Shown here: positions 18,409-26,602 of the stretch, piece by piece
Layout of the letters: every line of letters starts with the position of its first letter
How positions within the stretch are numbered: the stretch's first letter is position 1
Origin: CAYVOV01 sp964453525
GTDB lineage: Bacteria > Chloroflexota > Dehalococcoidia > Dehalococcoidales > UBA2162
Direction of reading: 5' to 3'
DNA: 64,000 bases
Assembly: GCA_964453525.1 (NCBI GenBank)
Contig: CAYVOV010000021.1
Span: 15,417 to 79,416 of the forward strand
Notes under the pieces: model-generated
Told to the model about the DNA's origin: nothing
Database searches by the model: none
What the model saw: the letters and a program-made list of their open reading frames with translations, nothing else
Translations under genes and position numbers: made by a program

Positions 18409-19428
18409 ATGAATAGAATCGGTTCAATTAAAATCGTACCGCTTGTTCTTTCTCTATGTTTTTTATTCATTCTCGTGCCTAGCTGTAATGCGATAGGATT
18501 GAATAAAGATTCGGAAATCCCAAATATCCCGAATAATAATGAAATTCATGAAGAATTAATGGAATCGAATCCTGCATGGGAGTACCACCACTTTCAAAAC
18601 AATACTCTTCACGGCATCTGGGGATATTCTTCCGATAACATATTCGCCGTGGGAGCCAACGGTACCATCCTGAACTATAACGGCAGCGCATGGGAGAGTA
18701 TGAACAGCAATACGACTGAATGGCTGTATGATATATGGGGAAGTTCTCCAGATAATATATTCGCCGTCGGCGATGCAGGCACCATTTTGCATTACGATGG
18801 GACTTCCTGGAGCAAAATGGAAAGTGGAACGTATAAACAATTAACCAGTATATGGGGAAGTTCTCCAGATGATATTTTCGTCACTCTTTTTAGCCGGGGC
18901 TCCATTTTACATTACGATGGTGAATCCTGGGACATAATGGAGATCCCTTCAAATTAGTACTTTGATGTCTGGGGTACATCATCCGAAAATGTATTCGCTG
19001 TTGGGAATTACTATTCTGTTCTTCACTGGGATGGGAGTGAGTGGAGTCTAATGGTAAAAGACGCGAATGACCCTTTTTTTACTTTCAGAGCCATATGGGG
19101 ATGTGAACCCTATAGCATATTTGCTGCCGGCTATCCAGGTGAGTTTAGATATTTTAACGGCGAGAGATGGTACCGGATAGGCAATACTGAGAATGATATC
19201 AGAGATATCTGGGGAACTTCTGCTTCCGACGTCTATTTCGTAGGAACTGAAGGTATGTTCATAGGAACCACAGGTATTATATTGCATTATGACGGCCATG
19301 ATTGGAATTATCTTAAAAGTGGCATAATAGGAAATTTAAACGGGGTTTGGGGCAGTTCTCCTGATGATGTATTTATAGTCGGCGAAGATGGTATTATCCT
19401 GCATTATAAAGGTGAGAAAAGAAAGTAA
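18409..19428 (+). pseudogene. Beta-propeller-like repeat lipoprotein interrupted by an amber stop
   Basis: Two open frames, 18409-18957 and 19051-19428, are in the same phase and separated only by TAG at 18955-18957. The codons between continue the same repeat (YFDVWGTSSENVFAVG), so this is one gene of about 339 codons with a nonsense mutation. The N terminus is a lipoprotein signal: a hydrophobic stretch ending in VPSC at about residues 23-26. The mature part consists of about six repeats of the form IWGSSPDNIFAVG followed by GTILHYDG, typical of surface beta-propellers. It follows RHS cassette 1 and could be its partner or immunity factor, although a propeller lipoprotein would be unusual in that role. 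Confidence 0.75.
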
Positions 19429-19484
19429 AATTGACTTAACTGTGACAAGACAATCATTCCTACAAGTCCACCCGCTCCGGCTCA

Positions 19485-20138
19485 GTGCCCACGGATAAGA
19501 AGTTCACCGGGCAAAGATTGGATGGTACCGGCCTCTACTATTACAATGCCCGTTACTATGACCCATTGATAGGGAGGTTTATCAGCCCTGACACTATTAT
19601 TCCTGACCCCTCAAATCCACAGAGCTTCAACAGGTATTCCTACTGCCTGAATAATCCACTGAAGTATATTGACCCTAACGGTCATCAACAAGCTGAGGCA
19701 GCAGCCTTTGCTAGAGGATTAATGGGATTAGCCGGAGGATTAGCTTTGGTTCCTGGATGGGGCTGGATAGCAGCAGGTGGAGTGCTTCTAATCACCGGTG
19801 GTATAATTCTAGAACAAGAAACCGGGTGCTTTTCCAATGCATGGAATAATGCTACTTCATTCTTTTCAAAGACAAAGAGTGATGATAGACGTTTCAAGTC
19901 AGTGAAAAAATTAGTAAACGTCATTTCAGAACATGAAACTAAGTTAGGTGGTAGTTCTCGGAACGATCCAAATCGTAATAAGTGGCACCAACATATTAAA
20001 AATGCAGTAGATAAAATAGTCAGGGAATTAAGAAAGATGGGACCTAGCGCAAGAAAAAGTGCTATAGAATTCCTGAGAGAGAAAGCTCCTAAAGTTGTAG
20101 AACAGTTTGCGAAGGAATATCCAAAGCTAACGCCTTAA
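19485..20138 (+). CDS. Orphan RHS tip cassette 2 with predicted toxin C-terminus
   Basis: RHS homology (YKSTRSGSVPTDKKFTGQ) runs upstream of GTG 19485 to an in-frame stop near 19443, so the core is truncated and the true start is uncertain. The core end spans to DPNG at about residue 65 and is nearly identical in wording to cassettes 1 and 3. The variable part has a glycine-rich hydrophobic segment (about 72-105), then a basic helical domain with SEHETKLGG, RNKWHQHIKNAVDK and a K/R-rich tail. The hydrophobic segment may aid membrane passage and the basic domain may act on nucleic acid; both are inference. A small acidic-leaning gene follows after 62 bases. Confidence 0.8.
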   Translation: MPTDKKFTGQRLDGTGLYYYNARYYDPLIGRFISPDTIIPDPSNPQSFNRYSYCLNNPLKYIDPNGHQQAEAAAFARGLMGLAGGLALVPGWGWIAAGGVLLITGGIILEQETGCFSNAWNNATSFFSKTKSDDRRFKSVKKLVNVISEHETKLGGSSRNDPNRNKWHQHIKNAVDKIVRELRKMGPSARKSAIEFLREKAPKVVEQFAKEYPKLTP

Positions 20139-20200
20139 TAGTATTTTCATTTGGTATATGCTAGTATGACGCTACCCAAGTTTTTTCTAAGAGGTGGGAA

Positions 20201-20551
20201 ATGTCTGATGAAAGTGTTCCGAAAAATACAAAATGGTATGATTTAGAAGATAAAATCGAAAGAAATGTACGGTTAGCCCACGATATTGGTGATAAAGTGA
20301 AAGAATTAGGGATGAAGCGGGCTCCTATAGGTGCGATGGGAGCGAATTTATCGGACTTGTGTATTGATTTGGATGACTATGTAAAGCTTATTAACCAATT
20401 TCTCGAAGTAGACATCGATGACAAAGAGGCAATAAGAGATATTCTCGTTGGAATAGATGTCTGCTTGGATCATATCAGATGGCAATGTACTGACGTAAAG
20501 AAACCCCTAGATAGGGTGATAGATTATTGCTATGAAGATAGCAAAGAATAG
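20201..20551 (+). CDS. Small acidic protein, candidate immunity protein for RHS cassette 2
   Basis: A 116-residue soluble protein starting at ATG after AGAGGTGGG. It is predicted to be largely helical and is acidic, especially in the second half (VDIDDKEAIRDILVGIDVCL and a YCYEDSKE end). I do not recognise the family. Small, acidic, cytoplasmic genes directly after an RHS toxin tip are usually the cognate immunity gene (established for RHS and polymorphic-toxin loci). The acidic character fits with neutralising the basic C-terminal domain of the preceding gene. Confidence 0.6.
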   Translation: MSDESVPKNTKWYDLEDKIERNVRLAHDIGDKVKELGMKRAPIGAMGANLSDLCIDLDDYVKLINQFLEVDIDDKEAIRDILVGIDVCLDHIRWQCTDVKKPLDRVIDYCYEDSKE

Positions 20552-20621
20552 GACTCTTTACAGTCCTATTCCACTATAGATGCAGATTAATAAACTATCT
20601 TATAAGCTTTTTAACCGCTAA

Positions 20622-21414
20622 AGTCTTGATGGTACCGGGCTCTACTACTATAATGCCAGATACTATGATCCTGAAATAGGGAGGTTTATCAGCCCGGATA
20701 TTATAATTCCTGATCCCGTGAATCCACAGTCATTAAATAGATATTCATACTGCTTGAATAATCCGTTAAAATATATTGACCCTTCAGGGCTCATTGTGGA
20801 ATTTGAGAATGAAGAGTATCTGATGAGTTTACCTGATGAAGTATGGTCGATGATAAGTGAAGGTTCGCCTCTGTACGATATGGTAGAGGAGTGGGTAGAG
20901 GACCGCTTAGAGTGGGAGGAACTGAGAGAGGAAGAACAGGAGTACACTCAGCATATGATAGATTCAGATATAACATTCAGTATCATTGATATTGACCTTA
21001 CTCAGAAAATGATAACATACAATGTTAATATGGGTGGAGAAGTAAAATTCGATGAATCGGTTCAATTGTGCCTCGCAAGAAAAGGAGATCCTGGATATGA
21101 TATGTTGATGAACGCTTTAGGAAGTGCTGGAGGGGCTTCTCTTTATCCGGGAGCCATTTACATTCGCACTGATATAAAGCGGACTACTGAGTCTTTCACC
21201 TGGTTAGTGGCGCATGAGTCATTTCATCGATGGGAACAAAGCAAGGGGGGGCTCTATTAACAGGTATTTCTGGTATTTTGGTTATCTTATAGAGACATCT
21301 GCGGGAACACCGCATGATTATTGGCCAAGTGAGATAAGAGCAAATGACTACGCAGACTTTTTCTACGGCGGACGGTACTCTCGAACTAACTTTAAACATA
21401 TGAATATATGGTAG
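20622..21414 (+). pseudogene. Orphan RHS tip cassette 3 with HExxH metallopeptidase-like end, frameshifted
   Basis: RHS core end from LDGTGLYYYNARYYD to KYIDPSG, opening right after an in-frame TAA at 20619. The longest frame with a start codon runs from GTG 20718 to 21260. The variable domain ends with WLVAHESFHRWEQ, an HExxH zinc-metallopeptidase signature at about 21209-21239. The frame then meets a run of seven Gs at 21245-21251 and stops at LY. In the next frame the sequence continues convincingly as GGSINRYFWYFGYLIET and EIRANDYADFF up to 21414, so six Gs would restore a longer protein. It is a frameshifted gene, a phase-variable tract or a sequencing error. Confidence 0.75.
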
Positions 21415-21440
21415 TAAAGTTATGTTATAAGTGAAGACAT

Positions 21441-22040
21441 ATGAAATTATTAGGCAATATAGTTAAAATCTGGATATTCATACTTTTACTTACGATTTAT
21501 TCAATTATCATGGTATCCTGTGAGCCTACTATAGATATAAGGATACACAATCTCACGGATAAGAAACTTGAGATATTTATTGATGGTGAAGTTTCTTTAG
21601 GTACAGCTATTCCTGGCGGCATCGTAGTTTGGGAAATAGAAACAATTTACCCGTATTACGAAATCACGGCTAAAGATATGGATGGAAATGAAGTTTACGT
21701 TGTTGGGTGGGGAAGGGGTGACTTGAGCGGTAAAGAAACGTATGATGTATATTTACCCCCGAAAATAGATATCAGGATAAATAACATGACGGATGGGTTA
21801 CTGAAGATATTCATTGATGGTGAGTATTACTTAACTACAGTTAAACCCAGGAGCACAGTTGTATGGTATACAGACAGAATCGGTGGAGTATATGAAATCA
21901 CGGCTAAAGATATGGATGGAAACACAGTCTATAATGTGACATGGACAATAGATGACTTAGACGGTAAAGAAACATATGATGTGTATTTACCGCCGTCAGA
22001 AAATGGAGCAGGAGTAAGTGATAATCTCACTTTAAAATAG
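21441..22040 (+). CDS. Two-repeat lipoprotein, candidate partner of RHS cassette 3
   Basis: A 199-residue protein with a lipoprotein signal: hydrophobic residues 7-24 ending IIMVSC, lipidated cysteine at about 27. The mature chain is an internal duplication. Each half has IDIRIHNLTDKKLEIFIDGE or its close match, YEITAKDMDGN, and GKETYDVYLPP. The repeats are about 80 residues and all-beta in character. It begins 27 bases after the end of RHS cassette 3. A lipoprotein could protect the envelope from a metallopeptidase toxin, but this is inference. The second copy differs enough that the duplication is not recent. Confidence 0.7.
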   Translation: MKLLGNIVKIWIFILLLTIYSIIMVSCEPTIDIRIHNLTDKKLEIFIDGEVSLGTAIPGGIVVWEIETIYPYYEITAKDMDGNEVYVVGWGRGDLSGKETYDVYLPPKIDIRINNMTDGLLKIFIDGEYYLTTVKPRSTVVWYTDRIGGVYEITAKDMDGNTVYNVTWTIDDLDGKETYDVYLPPSENGAGVSDNLTLK

Positions 22041-22111
22041 GGACTTTATAAGGTAGAAATCCTCCTTCATTCAAGCTAAAATAAGTGTAAACCACCCTCA
22101 GAAGACACCTT

Positions 22112-22357
22112 ATGATTAGGCCCAAGCCGCCACAAGAATCCTTCTACGGTAGCTATTTGTATGACAGGATTATCCTGATCGACCACCTGCTAAGAAAGAT
22201 AAACCAGGTGGTCGATTTTTCTTTTGTCCATGAACTGGTCAAAGACAGGTATACACCCGACTTCGGCAGACCGGCTGAAGATCCTGAATTCATGCTGCGG
22301 CTGTGCCTATTGCAGTATCTTTATGGAGACTCAGACAGAAAGGTCATCGTGATTTAG
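22112..22357 (+). pseudogene. Transposase N-terminal fragment (IS1182/IS5-like)
   Basis: An 81-residue piece matching the start of IS1182/IS5-type transposases: YLYDRIILIDHLLRKIN, FVHELVKDRYTPDFGRPAED and LLQYLYGDSDRKV. The frame stops at 22357 with no DDE catalytic domain following; the next 30 bases lead to the convergent MmgE/PrpD gene. It is a truncated IS remnant at the right edge of the RHS island. Confidence 0.8.
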
Positions 22358-22386
22358 TTAAAAGAGCTTTTAGAGTATTGAATATC

Positions 22387-23769
22387 TTATGTCCCAATCA
22401 GGGTAGTAATCTCTGAAACATCCCCGATGTTTTCGAGGTCCAGTATCATGTCTTTGATACGTGATGCTGTTTTTTCCTCATAATGAGCAGTCTCGGCGCA
22501 GTCCATATATTTCGCCTCGAACTCCTCGGGAGTCTGAGGATTTTGGGGTTCACCCCGGGGATGTGTCACTTTGCATCTGTATATATTGCCATCACTCATT
22601 TTCAGGATAACCTCCTGGTAGCCAAATACCCCGTCCAGACGGTCTTGTTCCTCGGAAACAACCTTTACTTTTCTCATTAACCGCAGGGTATCAGGTTCTT
22701 TAACGCTATCGTCGGTGAAATCACTTATCTTCAATTTTCCGTTTATGAGTGTCCTGCACAGGCAGTATGTCAGGCTGAACCTTCCTTCCACGCCGGTCTG
22801 CGGTTCAGGACGTGAACTTTCTCTACTTAAAATCGAAGGAACATGAAACTCTATTTCTGCTATTTGTTGCCAATCAACCGAGTATTTCTCCCTGAGCTGC
22901 AATGCCGCATCTGCACCGAAATGACTGATATGGGCGCACGGAAATGCTTTAAACATCAGCCCTGGCTTGATTATATTCCACGGATTGCCCAGAGCTTTAA
23001 GATTCCTCTCCATTTCTTCCTGGCTGACAGGGTCTGCAGTGCCGGTGTACGCATTGTAAAAGCCGGAAGGAATCTCGATTATCCCATATCGCCCGGAGTA
23101 TCCTTTCAGAGCCAGTAAACCAGCTTCGACACCGTTTCTGGCAGCATTGCCGGCATGCAGATGCCCGGCCATTGTGCCAAAATTTCGTATCAGGCCGCTG
23201 GCCAGAGACGCCGCGATGCCAAAAGCCATCACAGTCCGGTCTTCGTCCAGTTTCAAAACTTTTGAGACGGATGCCGTTGCTCCCATAACTCCTAATACCC
23301 CCGTCCACTCCCAGCCCCTTTTACCGACATAGCTCTCCTTTGTCAGAAGCCCAATCTGGCCGTAAGCTTCAATTCCCAGACAATATGCCGCTATTAAATC
23401 TCTGCCCGATATATGAAACTTCTCGCCAACTGCCAGCGCCGCCGGCAGGATACCGGTAGTAGGATGTGCCAGTCCGGCGCCGGGAAAGTCCAGACAATCG
23501 TCATAATCAAGGACGTGTCCGGCGCTGCCGTTAGCCAGTGCAGCCAGGGCACAACTGGCATTGTATCTCTGTCCGATAACGGTAGCTTCAGGGGCCGATT
23601 GATTTTCCCTGACCAGTTCGCTTATTATCCTGCCGGATGGATTTTGACTACCGGCCATTGCCACTCCGATGAAATCCAGTACGGCAAATTTGGCTGCCGA
23701 GACTACCTCTTCGGGCAGGTCGCTGTAGTTTGTTTTGGCAATAAATTGAGATAATCCTTCGGTATACAT
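22387..23769 (-). CDS. MmgE/PrpD family protein
   Basis: A 460-residue protein of full family length, from ATG 23769 with GAGGAG 6 bases upstream. Family marks are AAKFAVLDFIGVAMAG near residue 26-41, GHVLDYDDCLDFPGAG at about 79-94, and HLHAGNAARNGVEAGLLA around 200. PrpD is 2-methylcitrate dehydratase; many relatives are cis-aconitate decarboxylase-like or of unknown substrate. No methylcitrate synthase or lyase gene is nearby, so a general dehydratase or decarboxylase role is the safest reading. It is probably cytoplasmic. Confidence 0.88.
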   Translation of the reverse strand: MYTEGLSQFIAKTNYSDLPEEVVSAAKFAVLDFIGVAMAGSQNPSGRIISELVRENQSAPEATVIGQRYNASCALAALANGSAGHVLDYDDCLDFPGAGLAHPTTGILPAALAVGEKFHISGRDLIAAYCLGIEAYGQIGLLTKESYVGKRGWEWTGVLGVMGATASVSKVLKLDEDRTVMAFGIAASLASGLIRNFGTMAGHLHAGNAARNGVEAGLLALKGYSGRYGIIEIPSGFYNAYTGTADPVSQEEMERNLKALGNPWNIIKPGLMFKAFPCAHISHFGADAALQLREKYSVDWQQIAEIEFHVPSILSRESSRPEPQTGVEGRFSLTYCLCRTLINGKLKISDFTDDSVKEPDTLRLMRKVKVVSEEQDRLDGVFGYQEVILKMSDGNIYRCKVTHPRGEPQNPQTPEEFEAKYMDCAETAHYEEKTASRIKDMILDLENIGDVSEITTLIGT

Positions 23770-23802
23770 ATTATTCTCCTCGCTGTTTGTTTAGCTCATC
23801 AT

Positions 23803-23946
23803 TTAGAAATAGATATCGGTAAAGGCTTGTTTTATCTCTTCTTCCATGGATACGTTCATGTGCCGGAAACCAGCGATACCGTTCTCATTACGGATTTCCT
23901 CGGCTGTTTCCTCCTCTCCTGTCCTGGTTTCCACACAGTCTATCAT
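23803..23946 (-). pseudogene. Possible SDR gene remnant, 47 codons
   Basis: A short minus-strand frame from ATG 23946 encodes TAEEIRNENGIAGFRHMNVS and then MEEEIKQAFTDIYF. This resembles the second beta-alpha-beta unit of a short-chain dehydrogenase (compare AAEIKNLGRKALAIQVDIS in the SDR at 6590). Neither the NAD-binding start nor the catalytic part is present, and there is no ribosome site. A decayed fragment is likelier than a gene. The rest of 23770-24047 holds only the ribosome sites of the flanking genes. Confidence 0.35.
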
Positions 23947-24047
23947 CGGTTTATAATCAGTACAATAAGCGTGTAGATATTCCTGACATCAATACTCCGC
24001 TTATTGTATTATGCCGGCGCTTTTTTGAAGACAGAGGAGGAACAATC

Positions 24048-24389
24048 ATGGCCAGATATTTATTATTTGCTTTTAGCGATTGCAGAGACCCGGCACGTGA
24101 AACGGAGTTTAACGATTGGTATGACAATATGCATATACCTGATATGCTGCAGGTTCCCGGGATGATAAAAGCCTCCCGCTGGGTAAATGCCAGCCCGTTG
24201 GAAGGGCAGCGAAGGAAATATCTGGCGCTTTACGAACTTGAAACAGATGACCCTCATGAGTTCGATTTAAAAGTGCAGGAACGGGGAAAGTGGACAATGG
24301 AAGCGGGACGGCTGAGCGACCTGCCGGAATTCGAACCGCCTGAATTTCCCCGCATTTACAGGCAGATTATGCCGGAGAAAAAAGCCTGA
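24048..24389 (+). CDS. Small ferredoxin-fold (EthD/Dabb-like) protein
   Basis: A 113-residue protein with a strong ribosome site (AGAGGAGG, 7 bases before ATG). The start RYLLFAFSDCRDPARETEFN, then WYDNMHIPDMLQVPG, is the pattern of EthD/antibiotic-monooxygenase-like dimeric alpha-beta barrels, where the H in NMHIPD is conserved. These small proteins bind or transform hydrophobic intermediates, often next to catabolic genes. Substrate unknown. It is divergent from MmgE/PrpD with 278 bases between them. Confidence 0.7.
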   Translation: MARYLLFAFSDCRDPARETEFNDWYDNMHIPDMLQVPGMIKASRWVNASPLEGQRRKYLALYELETDDPHEFDLKVQERGKWTMEAGRLSDLPEFEPPEFPRIYRQIMPEKKA

Positions 24390-24693
24390 CATTCGATAAG
24401 AACTGAATAATGGAGTTAATTGTATGTCCAGTCATGTACTGATATTTCTCCAGCCAATGTTGTTTCGGGGGGAGTTCGACTCTCACTTGTTTTTATTTCA
24501 TGTTTGACATATAATCTCCTTTACTACAGGAGTCGAATTCCGGTATTTCTGGTTCCACATGTGTTGTGGTTAATCGGGGTAAGTCAGCAGGTTGTTGACA
24601 TTATTTACCAAGTGCAATTTGCTTACTACTATTGGGAAATAGATTGAGTGGAAAACATAGAATTGAGGTGTTGATGCGAATTAAAGGAGTTAC
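24390..24693. other. Intergenic region with a T-arm-like repeat
   Basis: No gene is called. A 75-codon frame at 24420-24647 is rich in hydrophobic residues but has no ribosome site. The stretch 24460-24482 nearly matches 26164-26186. AAGGAG just before 24694 is the ribosome site of the next gene. Confidence 0.5.
24460..24482 (+). repeat. 23-base direct repeat, left copy (T-arm-like)
   Basis: It begins TTGTTTCGGGGG and ends AGTTCGACTC, and matches 26164-26186 with one difference in the same orientation. GGGAG plus TTCGACT looks like the T-stem and T-loop of a tRNA. The two copies flank the M20 peptidase gene. Confidence 0.55.
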
Positions 24694-26028
24694 TTGGGTA
24701 TAGAAAAAACTATCGATGACCGGCCAATTTATCAAAGACCTGCAGAGCTGCTTCAAAACCTGATTCGCTTTGATACGACCAACCCGCCGGGCAATGAAGC
24801 ACAGTGCATACATTATATAAATGATTTGCTGGCTCAGGCTGGAATCGAAACCTCGATTCTGGCTAAAACCCGGGAAAGGCCGAATCTAATAGCTCGATTG
24901 CCGGGTCGAGGTAATGCATCTCCCTTGCTGCTTTATGGTCATGTGGATGTAGTCACTACAACCAATCAACAATGGACGTACCCACCATTTGAAGGGAAAA
25001 TAGCAGATGGTTACATCTGGGGTAGAGGCGCCTTGGATATGAAAAGCGGCATAGCCATGATGCTATCGGCGTTTCTTCGCGCCAAGGTCGAAGGTCCGGT
25101 TCCTGCCGGTGATATCGTTCTTGCTATTCTGAGTGACGAGGAAGCCGGTGGCGATTATGGTGCTGGCTTTCTGGTAGATAACTACCCGCAGTTGTTTCAT
25201 GGAATTCGTTATGCTATTGGTGAATTCGGCGGGTTTCCGCTATACGTTGGCGAGAAAAAGTTCTATTTTATTCAAGTCAGTGAAAAACAGATCTGCTGGA
25301 TGCGGGCAATAATACGCGGACCGGGTGGACACGGATCACTTCCAGTGAGTGGTAGTGCTATGGTCAAACTAGCAAATTTAATACAAAACCTGGAAAAATA
25401 TCAGTTGCCGGTACATATCACTCCTGTGGCAAAACAGATGATTAATACAATGGCTTCTGCCCTGCCATTGTATTCACGGTTTGTTCTTAAGCGACTCCTG
25501 AATTATCGACTGACCAATCTGGTGCTCAGACTCCTCGGTGAAAAAGGGCAACTCTTTGCACCTCTTTTTCATAATACTGTTAGTGCTACTATTGTCCAGG
25601 GTGGCGAAAAGGTAAACGTAATCCCCAGTGAAATCACTCTGGCTCTGGATGGTCGTCTACTACCGGGGTATACTCCTGAAGGCATGATAGCCGAACTAAG
25701 GCATATTATCGATGACGACGTTGAGCTTGAGCTGGTCAGGTATGACCCGTGCCCCTATGAGCCGGAAATGGGATTATTCGAAGTTTTGGCCAGTATTCTA
25801 CGCGACGTAGACCCGGATGGTATCCCCGTACCTCTCATGATTAGCGGAAGCTCGGATGCACGCTTATTTTCCCGTCTGGGTATCCAGACGTACGGCTTTA
25901 CACCCATGAACTTACCTAAACAATTTACCTTTTTCAAGACTATCCACAGTTCAGATGAAAGGCTCCCCGTAGAGTCAATGGAGTTCGGTACACACGCGCT
26001 GTACCGGTTACTACAGCGATACGAATGA
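24694..26028 (+). CDS. M20 family metallopeptidase (ArgE/DapE/carboxypeptidase-like)
   Basis: A 444-residue protein from TTG 24694; AAGGAG lies only 4-5 bases upstream, so the start is plausible but not certain. The dinuclear zinc motifs are present: GHVDVV with H83 and D85, GRGALDMKSG with the bridging D115, and SDEEAGG with E149/E150. A lid domain follows around residues 200-310, and NVIPSEI is near 310. Family members hydrolyse acyl-amino acids or C-terminal peptide bonds. Length and the SGSSDARLF near the end match carboxypeptidase-type members. It stands alone and ends at a likely terminator. The substrate is unknown. Confidence 0.88.
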   Translation: MGIEKTIDDRPIYQRPAELLQNLIRFDTTNPPGNEAQCIHYINDLLAQAGIETSILAKTRERPNLIARLPGRGNASPLLLYGHVDVVTTTNQQWTYPPFEGKIADGYIWGRGALDMKSGIAMMLSAFLRAKVEGPVPAGDIVLAILSDEEAGGDYGAGFLVDNYPQLFHGIRYAIGEFGGFPLYVGEKKFYFIQVSEKQICWMRAIIRGPGGHGSLPVSGSAMVKLANLIQNLEKYQLPVHITPVAKQMINTMASALPLYSRFVLKRLLNYRLTNLVLRLLGEKGQLFAPLFHNTVSATIVQGGEKVNVIPSEITLALDGRLLPGYTPEGMIAELRHIIDDDVELELVRYDPCPYEPEMGLFEVLASILRDVDPDGIPVPLMISGSSDARLFSRLGIQTYGFTPMNLPKQFTFFKTIHSSDERLPVESMEFGTHALYRLLQRYE

Positions 26029-26163
26029 GAGTTGGTTCAATGATGAGTAATTAACAATGAATGAGCTTCAGGGAGGTTTGATAGCTCTCCAGGAAGGAGT
26101 TCAGTATAATATTAATTCTGGTAGATAAATATAACGTTCAATGACCCATATAAAATAAAGCAT

Positions 26164-26186
26164 TGTTTCAGGGGGAGTTCGACTCC
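26164..26186 (+). repeat. 23-base direct repeat, right copy (T-arm-like)
   Basis: One difference from 24460-24482. Here the sequence after the repeat has become a better palindrome, giving the hairpin listed separately at 26170. Confidence 0.55.
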
Positions 26187-26201
26187 CCCTATTTCTTTGT
26201 A
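26170..26201 (+). terminator. Likely intrinsic terminator after the M20 peptidase gene
   Basis: The arms AGGGGGAG (26170-26177) and CTCCCCCT (26183-26190) are perfectly complementary around TTCGA. ATTTCTTTGTA follows, a moderate U-tract. It lies 142 bases after the M20 stop. Confidence 0.6.
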
Positions 26202-26602
26202 CTTTTTACTGAAACCGTATTTTAAAGAATAGCAACCTTTCTGGCGACGGACCGTCCGCAATATTTGTCCAGTGATAGGAAGAAAGGTTACTTTTTTACA
26301 TGTTCATACCTTTTGGTCTGTAAAACGATACTTTTTGTAATTTACTCAAGCCTTTTAACATGATATTAGTCTTATTAGGAGCTATTCTGTTTTGATGATA
26401 CTTATTATTTTTGCATTGAATATTTTGAATGGAGTAATTATTACCAGCCAAAACAGATTACATACTATGCCAGGAAAAGGTTTAGTGGTAAGGAGTATCA
26501 TTAACTTGTAAGGGCTATGACTGAAGCACTGTGTCTTCGGAAACGATTTCTGTGTACAAACCGGATACCCCAGTAGATTTTTTAATGGAGTGGTGTCATT
26601 AA

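Larger units (their letters stand above)
26029..26602. other. Intergenic region after the M20 gene
   Basis: It contains the terminator-like hairpin at 26170 and the right copy of the 23-base repeat; the remainder is A+T-rich. The only ribosome-site-like signal is GGAG 12 bases before ATG 26603. No RNA gene or open frame of note. Confidence 0.5.

Noticed and set aside
18955..18957. Pyrrolysine or selenocysteine-type readthrough at the in-frame TAG
   Set aside because: No associated tRNA or biosynthesis genes are seen, and the island has several other broken genes, so a simple nonsense mutation is likelier.
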